Virus record (IMG/VR): IMGVR_UViG_3300031963_000965
Location: 1-23,072 of that record
From: a virus
Direction: 5' to 3' (one strand)
DNA length: 23,072 nt
The translations under genes were made by a program, and so were the position numbers. Positions within the stretch are counted from its first letter, which is position 1; each line of letters starts with the position of its first letter. Positions 13,961-19,980 of this stretch are shown one piece after another. The notes beneath the pieces were generated by a model that was given only the letters and a program-made list of their open reading frames with translations, was not told where the DNA came from and made no database searches.

Positions 13961-14460
13961 TAAACGGCGGAGAATAGTTTTACAGTTTTATAACGGCCTT
14001 GCAGAACGCCACTGCGTACTGAGACAGGAAGAGCACGAAGAACACGGAAAGATTTCTGACATACAACACTTTCAAAATCGAACACTCCATTTGAAGCAGC
14101 GTTGATAGAACAGAAGTTCAGGACACGCAGCAGCTCATCAGGGTCATAACCCTTATCTAGCGCATACAGCATGATGCGGTCACGCATCCGGTTAATACGC
14201 TCAGGCTTAACTGAAATAGCGGCCCTCTTCATTGAGGGTACTCCAGCAAAAGGAAGTCGACCCAAATAAGAATCGTCTGGAAGATAGCCTTGACCTATGA
14301 GATCACGGATAATATGGTGAATGTTCTTATAAACAGCAGTATTGCTATGCCCATCACACACTGAACCCTGACACAAGGATTTCAATGCATACTCAACGGC
14401 TTTGTGCTCATTATGTTTCCTGACAGTCAACTGTGATTGCTCCTTCTCGATTTGATTCAT
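13960..14460 (-). CDS. Hypothetical protein (166 aa)
   Basis: The open frame extends to 14652, but those extra 64 codons lie over the upstream gene and look like its shadow. I place the start at ATG 14460 (MNQIEKEQSQLTVRKHNEHK), with a 50-base overlap. The protein is mostly helical with a few cysteines (YALKSLCQGSVCDGH, RVLNFCSINAAS) and a basic segment MKRAAISVKPERINRMRDRI. No motif is recognised. It sits between DNA polymerase and exonuclease genes with tight coupling to its neighbours. Confidence 0.78.
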   Translation of the reverse strand: MNQIEKEQSQLTVRKHNEHKAVEYALKSLCQGSVCDGHSNTAVYKNIHHIIRDLIGQGYLPDDSYLGRLPFAGVPSMKRAAISVKPERINRMRDRIMLYALDKGYDPDELLRVLNFCSINAASNGVFDFESVVCQKSFRVLRALPVSVRSGVLQGRYKTVKLFSAV

Positions 14461-15094
14461 GTCGGCGGATGTAATCACATTTGGAACGGATGCAGTCGCC
14501 CACACTTTGCCATGATCCCAATAAGCTGAACCACTCTTCACGGCTGAAGTTGTCAGTGAATTCATTTGCATGAGTAAGGTTGTCGATTTGTTCAAAGAGT
14601 TGAATAATCTTGTTGTAGTCCGAATGTGTCTGTTCACCAGGCTGTAGCTCACGAGCAGGGGACATTCGTTTGATGTCGGATGCTGTGATTTTGGTGATTT
14701 CTGGCTTGGCTATGTCCTCAACGACAACAGCCTTAACCTCGTCAGGTGCGCGGCAGAACTCTTCCCGTGCTTTGCGAGAGAGCTTTTGCTCAGCGATCTC
14801 AACAGGTAAATGCGCGCACTGCGCGTGTTTGAACCAGTCCATCTGGCGCTGAGCATCCCTTGGCGTGATGCCAAGCTCCTCACATGCCTTGAGGAAGTGT
14901 CCGTGGCCAACAGTGGCCGCAAGATCTTCCTTGGCCTTGGAGAGGGCTTCCCCAATCCGGTAGTCAATGGCCTCGTTGACGGCTTTGCGGATCGATTCGC
15001 AGCCCTTCACGTAGCTGACTAACTGGTCGCCACTGGTGAATGTTGAAGGTAATGTTGGAAGTAGCTTGGTCGTCTGTATGACGATGGCGTTCAT
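14411..15094 (-). CDS. DUF3102-like hypothetical protein (227 aa)
   Basis: It follows the polymerase gene by ten bases. The central part (about 45-95) reads YRIGEALSKAKEDLAATVGH, then FLKACEELGITPRDAQRQMD, which resembles the DUF3102 pattern of an 'IG..L..AK' helix followed by 'GIS.RTAQRYM', a putative helix-turn-helix. That would suggest DNA binding. The rest is helical and charged, with a C-terminal FSREEWFSLLGSWQSVGD. The role in phage growth is unknown; regulation or replication support are both possible. Confidence 0.8.
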   Translation of the reverse strand: MNAIVIQTTKLLPTLPSTFTSGDQLVSYVKGCESIRKAVNEAIDYRIGEALSKAKEDLAATVGHGHFLKACEELGITPRDAQRQMDWFKHAQCAHLPVEIAEQKLSRKAREEFCRAPDEVKAVVVEDIAKPEITKITASDIKRMSPARELQPGEQTHSDYNKIIQLFEQIDNLTHANEFTDNFSREEWFSLLGSWQSVGDCIRSKCDYIRRHESNREGAITVDCQET

Positions 15095-15104
15095 CTATTC
15101 ATTG

Positions 15105-16376
15105 TTAGTGGGTGTTGGCCCACGTATTACCTCTGCCAGCTTCTGCTGCAATCGGAATTCGTAGGTTGTAGAACTCTCCAGCTTGTGCTGCCGCAAGTTC
15201 AAGGTTGAACATCAACGTGTCCGCATGAGTGGGGTTACATTCAAACTGAAGCTCATCATGGATAAATGCCAGTTGATCAGCTTCAATACTGAGTTGTTTA
15301 ATTTGGTCGTTGGCGATGACCATCCATCGCTTCGCAATGACACCAGCTCCTGATTGCAGGAGATAGTTCAGAGCTTTATGGGGTCCATCAACAGCGATAC
15401 GCCGTCCATCAATTGAATTGATGTGGCCAACTGATTGAACCTTTTTCTTGACGGCCGCAACAAGATCGCTAAGACCTTCAATTGCATCAAGATACGCTTG
15501 CCGTATCTCTGCCCCTTTCTTCTTTGCCTTATCGGCAGGAAGCTGAGGGTCATAGGAAAGTCCGATCTTTTCGTTCCCAGCCCCGTAAAGAAAAGCATAG
15601 GTAACGGTCTTGACGAGCTTACGACTAATGCCAATCTTGTCGGCATTAACTTGGTGTATGTCGCCATTAAGCAAGATCTCACCATAGCGGCCACCGTCAT
15701 AACGACTAAGGTAATGCGCGAACATCCGCAACTCGATGCCGCTAAGATCGGCCCCAACCATGCATAGTCCTGGAGTTGCAGTGAATAGTCGTCTGAATCG
15801 TTCATCAGATGGGACTTGGGCCAGATTTGGGTTTCGATGAGCGCAGCGATGGGTGTTAGTGGATACTGAGCAGTTGTGATGAACACGATTCTTACGAACT
15901 AACTTCAACCAGGCGTTAGTACCTTCCGATAGCATACCTAGTTGTTTGCTTAGTTCAAGACACTGAAGGAACTCAAGAGCAATCGGCGTACCAATGTCTG
16001 TGAGAACAACTTCATCGATGGTTGCCTTACCTTTATCAGTAAACTGATTAGGCTCCCAACCATAGAACTCCTTCATCACCCATGCAATGTGATCTCGACT
16101 GGTTGGGTTAAGATCCTTGATGCGCGTAAATGTGCCATCTGTGAAATATCCTCTGGTCGAGTTAGGACGACGAGGAGTAAACTCGCCTCCCTCAACGAAA
16201 GGATGCCGCTGTCTAAGAGATTCTTGCAGCGAATCAAGTGCAGATCGAAGTTCGCATTCCAGCTCATGAGCGGATCGTTCGTCGAAGTACCAGCCATGTA
16301 GTTGTTGCTTGGTGAGGATCTCAGCGACTCGATGTTCAAGGGTTACCCAATCAGGTATTTCTGGAAGTGACTCCAT
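15105..16376 (-). CDS. DNA polymerase, polymerase domain ORF (T7 gp5 C-terminal part)
   Basis: The ORF encodes the palm, fingers and thumb of a T7-type family A polymerase. Motif A is GADLSGIELRMFAH with D210; motif B is RKLVKTVTYAFLYGAG with R252, K256 and Y260 (Tyr discriminates poorly against dideoxynucleotides); motif C is FIHDELQ with H373-D374-E375. The thioredoxin-binding insertion of T7 appears shortened (about residues 60-95). I start it at ATG 16376 (MESLPEIPDW), 423 residues; the frame is open to 16409. The 3'-5' exonuclease domain lies in a separate ORF in another frame that overlaps by 34 bases. In T7 both domains are one chain, so this gene is split, frameshifted, or misread. 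Confidence 0.93.
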   Translation of the reverse strand: MESLPEIPDWVTLEHRVAEILTKQQLHGWYFDERSAHELECELRSALDSLQESLRQRHPFVEGGEFTPRRPNSTRGYFTDGTFTRIKDLNPTSRDHIAWVMKEFYGWEPNQFTDKGKATIDEVVLTDIGTPIALEFLQCLELSKQLGMLSEGTNAWLKLVRKNRVHHNCSVSTNTHRCAHRNPNLAQVPSDERFRRLFTATPGLCMVGADLSGIELRMFAHYLSRYDGGRYGEILLNGDIHQVNADKIGISRKLVKTVTYAFLYGAGNEKIGLSYDPQLPADKAKKKGAEIRQAYLDAIEGLSDLVAAVKKKVQSVGHINSIDGRRIAVDGPHKALNYLLQSGAGVIAKRWMVIANDQIKQLSIEADQLAFIHDELQFECNPTHADTLMFNLELAAAQAGEFYNLRIPIAAEAGRGNTWANTH

Positions 16377-16852
16377 AGTTTGTGTGTGACTTGAAGATCC
16401 TGTACGCAATAGTCCTCCATGTCTTGTGACCAGTTTTTCCAGTCAGTTTGTTTTGCAAAGCCACCCTTGTATTCACCAAGCCGGTAGCCATAAGCTTCAA
16501 GAGAGTGACGACCGCGAAGTTGAAGTGGCATGTGCGGCCAATTCTTAATTCGGTCGATCTCAAGAAGGTTAGGATGATACAAACGACTAAGAATAAGAGT
16601 GTCAAGTGTTCTTGGTGGCGCGAACCACGGGTAGAACTTCTGAATGACTGGGATGTCGTAGTTGATTACATTCTGGCCAATGATTGTCTCAGCACCTTCC
16701 AGCATCGTGATGGCACGAGCGATAGGTTCTTGAGTACCTTCATCGTTGAAGACATAAACCTCATTGTTACCAAGGTCTTTGATAGCAACACAGTGGATGG
16801 TGGTAAGGTTGTCGTACAGGCCGTCAGTTTCGATGTCAAAAAGAAGGTTCAT
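16343..16852 (-). CDS. DNA polymerase, 3'-5' exonuclease domain ORF (T7 gp5 N-terminal part)
   Basis: The 169-residue ORF holds the DnaQ-like proofreading domain of T7-type polymerase: FDIETDG (D6, E8), INYDIPVI (D66), LDTLILSRLYHPNL, HSLEAYGYRLGEYKGGFAK and YCVQDLQVT (D154). All expected metal-binding acids are present, so proofreading should be intact. It ends at TAA 16343 just where the single-chain enzymes continue into the polymerase domain, which here is in the -1 frame. ATG 16852 overlaps the TGA of the preceding small gene. It can act as a free subunit, or be the first part of a frameshifted single chain. Confidence 0.93.
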   Translation of the reverse strand: MNLLFDIETDGLYDNLTTIHCVAIKDLGNNEVYVFNDEGTQEPIARAITMLEGAETIIGQNVINYDIPVIQKFYPWFAPPRTLDTLILSRLYHPNLLEIDRIKNWPHMPLQLRGRHSLEAYGYRLGEYKGGFAKQTDWKNWSQDMEDYCVQDLQVTHKLWSHFQKYLIG

Positions 16853-17016
16853 CAGTAGACATCATTAGGTTGCCAGTGAGAATCAACTCCGTAGTAATCA
16901 CACAGAAACTCAAACAGAATCGGTAGCGTGATCACCTGACCTAAACTGCTGATCTCACCACGCTCATGCATGGTGATCATTTCATCTGGAGTGCAGATGA
17001 TGATGGTGTCAGACAT
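16852..17016 (-). CDS. Small hypothetical protein (54 aa)
   Basis: ATG 17016 overlaps the preceding stop by eight bases, and the TGA overlaps the ATG of the exonuclease-domain gene. The peptide begins MSDTIIICTPDEMITMHERG and has LPILFEFLCDYYG and DSHWQPNDV near the end. It is acidic with two cysteines and a hydrophobic core pattern, so probably folded. No family is recognised; the site between helicase and polymerase suggests a small replication accessory protein. Confidence 0.75.
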   Translation of the reverse strand: MSDTIIICTPDEMITMHERGEISSLGQVITLPILFEFLCDYYGVDSHWQPNDVY

Positions 17017-17182
17017 CGATGGCTTTAGTGGGTTTTCTGATCACGGCTTCTAATTCCTGAAGCGTGTCTGCCCGGTAGGGTTGTGCTCGTTGCACCATTT
17101 CTGGTGACGGCGGGTTGGGGCGCTTGAGCAGTGATTCGTAGTTAGAAGTCCGTGTTTGGCTCGAACTCTGGTTCAGCTTCAT
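17009..17182 (-). CDS. Small hypothetical protein (57 aa)
   Basis: I start it at ATG 17182 (MKLNQSSSQTRTSNYESLLK), so that it overlaps the primase-helicase gene by 41 bases; the longer open frame upstream is inside that gene and is probably a shadow. The product is polar, Pro-rich (KRPNPPSPEMVQRAQPYRAD) and likely disordered with one C-terminal helix. The overlap with the next start (eight bases) supports coupling. No function can be assigned. Confidence 0.6.
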   Translation of the reverse strand: MKLNQSSSQTRTSNYESLLKRPNPPSPEMVQRAQPYRADTLQELEAVIRKPTKAIDV

Positions 17183-18731
17183 GCTCGATAAAATGGCAAG
17201 TGTTAAGGTCATAAATAAGGTCACAACAAGGGCCAACTTCTCCGCTGTAGCGATTTTTGAGTACTCGTACAGTTGTTGCGGAGTTGGTTTGTTGATTCCG
17301 TTCAAGTGCAATAACGGCATCACTAAGTTGTGCGATGCTGTGTGATCCTCGTAACGAACCAAGGCTCACACGTGCTCCTTCCTCGTGACTCTGGTCACCA
17401 CTAGGACGACGCAGGTGAGACACAAGGAACAATGAGATACCAGTCCGTTCCACAAGAGAACGAAGCTTGGTCATTGTCTGGTCGATGACACGACGTTCAT
17501 CTCCATCAAGACCACTCAACAGAATGCTGAGGTGATCAAGAAAGACAATCTTTACGTCAAGACCTTGGGCAAGATACTCCACACGGTTATAAATAACATC
17601 GGGATCAAAACTACCGAAGCCATCAAAAAGATAAAGCGGCCAATGTCCAAGGGTTCTGGAGTAGACATCTGTTAGTTCAGTGCGTGAGTGTTCACCAATG
17701 TGGTAAGGTTTGCCTTCAGCGACGGACATCAGTCCCAAGGCGGTTCGACGGTTACTTTCTTCAAGTGCCAAGTAGCCAACTCGTTCTCCCTTGTTGAGAA
17801 GGTGAGTTGCGAGTTCACGACAGAAAGAGGATTTACCAATACCAGAGCCTGCAGTAATTGTGACAAGCTCTCCACACCTGATCCCGTGTAGCTTCTGCTG
17901 GAGCCCTTGATAGGGGTATTCATGGAGTCCATCATCGTTAGGTTTAAGGATCTGCTCTAGAAGGCTCTTCGCTTCGACAATGCCGTCTGGGCGGTATGCG
18001 GAAGCATTCCAGATTGCTTCTTTAATCGCTTGTGTCTTGCCAGCCTGGAGTGCATCGGAAGCATCCTTGAAATCTGGCAAGTGAGCGATCTTAACCTTGC
18101 CTGGTGGCAATACCCCTGCCGCATCCTTCGCAGCTTGACGGCCTGGATCGTCGTTATCAAAGAAGAGGACAATCTCCTCATAGCCCTGGAGCCACTCAAG
18201 CTGCCTTTGAATCGCACGCTTGGCCGAATTGGCACCATCCGGTATTGATACCATCGGCCAATTCCCCGCGTAAGCCTGATAACACGAAAGCGCATCAAGC
18301 TCTCCTTCGGAGATAACAACTCGTTTCCCAGAACTTGGGAAGAGCTGCTGTCCAAAGAGTTGTCCATCAGGGTTTGATCCTTCCCATCGAAATTGTTTGT
18401 CAGGGGTTTTTACCTTGGCACCAGTGCAGCTTCCATCCTTTGCAAAGTAATGGAAGTAGAGTTGATTACCTTCTCGATGAACTCGATACTTACGGCAAGT
18501 CTCTTCACTGAGGCCACGTTTAGGTAGTGGCTCAGGGGTTCCCTTAATGGGAAATGTCATTCGTGGTTTTGACGATTTGACAGCGTTGAATTCACCAGCT
18601 TCCCAATAGCCACACCCAAAGCAGTAGCCATGGCCGTCGTCGTAACGACCAAGATTGTCTCCACTACCACAATTAGGACAAGGTTCATGGGTGAGATACT
18701 TACTTGTTTCTGTATCGAGAGATGACTGCAT
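17142..18731 (-). CDS. Primase-helicase (T7 gp4-like)
   Basis: The 529-residue protein has the full bifunctional layout. A zinc-binding domain carries C18, C21, C37 and C40. The TOPRIM primase core has ISEGELDA (E142) and FFDNDDPG (D192, D194). The helicase has Walker A GSGIGKS (295-301), Walker B IVFLDH with D399, and the H4 segment LVSHLRRP. The C-terminus EPEFEPNTDF is acidic and ends in Phe, as in T7 gp4, where this tail contacts the polymerase. It primes and unwinds at the phage fork. ATG 18731 overlaps the preceding small gene by 32 bases. Confidence 0.95.
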   Translation of the reverse strand: MQSSLDTETSKYLTHEPCPNCGSGDNLGRYDDGHGYCFGCGYWEAGEFNAVKSSKPRMTFPIKGTPEPLPKRGLSEETCRKYRVHREGNQLYFHYFAKDGSCTGAKVKTPDKQFRWEGSNPDGQLFGQQLFPSSGKRVVISEGELDALSCYQAYAGNWPMVSIPDGANSAKRAIQRQLEWLQGYEEIVLFFDNDDPGRQAAKDAAGVLPPGKVKIAHLPDFKDASDALQAGKTQAIKEAIWNASAYRPDGIVEAKSLLEQILKPNDDGLHEYPYQGLQQKLHGIRCGELVTITAGSGIGKSSFCRELATHLLNKGERVGYLALEESNRRTALGLMSVAEGKPYHIGEHSRTELTDVYSRTLGHWPLYLFDGFGSFDPDVIYNRVEYLAQGLDVKIVFLDHLSILLSGLDGDERRVIDQTMTKLRSLVERTGISLFLVSHLRRPSGDQSHEEGARVSLGSLRGSHSIAQLSDAVIALERNQQTNSATTVRVLKNRYSGEVGPCCDLIYDLNTCHFIEHEAEPEFEPNTDF

Positions 18732-18909
18732 TGATCAGCTTTTCGTAAATGTCAGCGGAGTTCTGGAAGTACGAATGCCAATCGTTTAGTGCATCAGCAA
18801 AGCAAGTGACAACTTCATCGGGTGTCAATTCACCAAGCTTGATCGCCTCCTCTGCCTCACATAATGCATCGGAGAAGAATTCAGTGATGCGCTCTTTAGT
18901 GGTCGTCAT
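18700..18909 (-). CDS. Small hypothetical protein (69 aa), paralogue of the next gene upstream
   Basis: ATG 18909 overlaps the TGA of the 49-aa gene (ATGA). The sequence is acidic and helical: KERITEFFSDALCEAEEAIK, then LTPDEVVTCFADALNDWHSY. The second segment lines up with SPNDIVEGFEDALDSYEEL of the neighbour, giving the shared pattern (S/T)P-x-(D/E)-(I/V)V-x-x-F-x-DAL-(D/N). The pair therefore looks like a tandem duplication. No function is known; it is encoded between endonuclease I and helicase. Confidence 0.75.
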   Translation of the reverse strand: MTTTKERITEFFSDALCEAEEAIKLGELTPDEVVTCFADALNDWHSYFQNSADIYEKLINAVISRYRNK

Positions 18910-19055
18910 TGTTGTGTGTGGAAACGTTGGATCAATTCTTCGTAGCTATCCAATGCATCTTCAAAGCCTTCAACAATGTCATTCGGTGAGGAATGCTTGT
19001 CGAGAGCCATGATTAGATTGGTAGCTAGATCTTTGATCAGCTCTACATCAGCCAT
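18906..19055 (-). CDS. Small acidic hypothetical protein (49 aa), paralogue of the next gene
   Basis: I start at ATG 19055 (MADVELIKDLATNLIMALDK), overlapping the endonuclease stop by 13 bases; an earlier ATG at 19109 would lie deep in that gene. The C-terminal half (SPNDIVEGFEDALDSYEELI) matches the motif of the following gene. It is helical and acidic, too small for an enzyme, and may be an adaptor or inhibitor-type protein. Confidence 0.7.
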   Translation of the reverse strand: MADVELIKDLATNLIMALDKHSSPNDIVEGFEDALDSYEELIQRFHTQQ

Positions 19056-19396
19056 TCGATTGGGATACTGTGGAACACACACCATTGGAATCCGTGTTTC
19101 TCGGCCCATTTGGCGTATGTTGTTTTTGATCCTTTGTAGATCTTGTTATAGGGCGATTGAAATACAAAGCGAATATCAAGGTCAGGGTTCTGATCCTTTA
19201 CTGCCTTCATCTTTCGACGATCCTCTTCGGTCAGATGACCTTTCACCTCAAGGTAGATACCTGAAGGCAAAAGAAAATCTGGACAGTAGTTATGTTGGAT
19301 CTGATATGCAACCTTGGTTGATTCGTACTCGTACTTCACGCCCAGGTTGGTGAGAAGATCAGCGACCTTTTCCTCCAACCCAGAGCGGAAAGCCAT
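19043..19396 (-). CDS. Endonuclease I (T7 gp3-like Holliday-junction resolvase)
   Basis: The 117-residue product has the nuclease core of T7 endonuclease I: an N-terminal Glu in GLEEKVADLL, then CPDFLLPSGIYLEVKGHL containing the PD...ExK metal site. It resolves branched DNA before packaging and helps break host DNA. Length is slightly below the T7 enzyme (149). It follows the SSB gene by five bases, as in the T7 order 2.5-3-4. Confidence 0.93.
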   Translation of the reverse strand: MAFRSGLEEKVADLLTNLGVKYEYESTKVAYQIQHNYCPDFLLPSGIYLEVKGHLTEEDRRKMKAVKDQNPDLDIRFVFQSPYNKIYKGSKTTYAKWAEKHGFQWCVFHSIPIEWLM

Positions 19397-19401
19397 CGGA
19401 A

Positions 19402-19980
19402 TCAGAAATCGATGTCAGTTTCAGTTGCAGGTGCCGGAGTCACGTTCGGATCGTCGGCCTTGAAACCCTTGGTTTTACCAAAGAGTTCAACGACATCGTC
19501 CGCATTCATATCGCCAGAATCAACACCAGCAGAAGATGAAATGCTAATAACTTGCACACCTTGCAACTTCAAAGAGGTTCCATAGGAGAACCCATCTTGC
19601 TTGGTGTAAGGCTTTTGAAAGAATGCAAGCTTCACAACACTGCCGCTATAAAGCGGAATGCTGGGATCACGCAGAACCGTACCTTCGCTATCAACGATAG
19701 TGGGCTTCAGTTTGTCTTCGTCTTTCCAGCTGAATTTGACTTTGTACTTACCTTGCTCCACTTCCTCCCATGGCTCAGGTTGAGCAAGAGCACGCTTGGG
19801 ATTCTTGAGCTTAGACTTAGCCCACTCAAGTGCGGGGCCACGGTCTTGCTCTAGTTGCTCGATAATACTTTCATCGGAAAGAATAGCAGACAACGTATAG
19901 CCAAATTTGCTGGGTTTCATCACAGCTTGAAATCCTTCAAGGACAACAGGCTTTTCAGTGACGATAGTTTTGGGGGCCAT
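19402..19980 (-). CDS. Single-stranded DNA-binding protein (T7 gp2.5-like)
   Basis: The 192-residue protein matches the size and place of gp2.5. It has an OB-fold-like middle with Lys and aromatic residues (KYKVKFSWKDEDKLKP, KLAFFQKPYTKQDG, SYGTSLKLQGVQVISI), and the family's acidic C-terminal tail ending in Phe (ATETDIDF), which competes with DNA and contacts the polymerase. The start ATG 19980 overlaps the RNA polymerase stop (TAATG). It coats ssDNA and coordinates the replisome. Confidence 0.92.
   Translation of the reverse strand: MAPKTIVTEKPVVLEGFQAVMKPSKFGYTLSAILSDESIIEQLEQDRGPALEWAKSKLKNPKRALAQPEPWEEVEQGKYKVKFSWKDEDKLKPTIVDSEGTVLRDPSIPLYSGSVVKLAFFQKPYTKQDGFSYGTSLKLQGVQVISISSSAGVDSGDMNADDVVELFGKTKGFKADDPNVTPAPATETDIDF

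Noticed and set aside
14461-14652. Longer start for the 166-aa gene (frame open to 14652)
   Set aside because: The extra 64 codons lie wholly within the DUF3102-like gene and look like its shadow; ATG 14460 gives the overlap size usual for this genome.
16343-16409. Programmed -1 frameshift with slippery site at the polymerase junction
   Set aside because: The frame relation fits, but no canonical slippery heptamer is present in the overlap, so I do not claim it as the mechanism.
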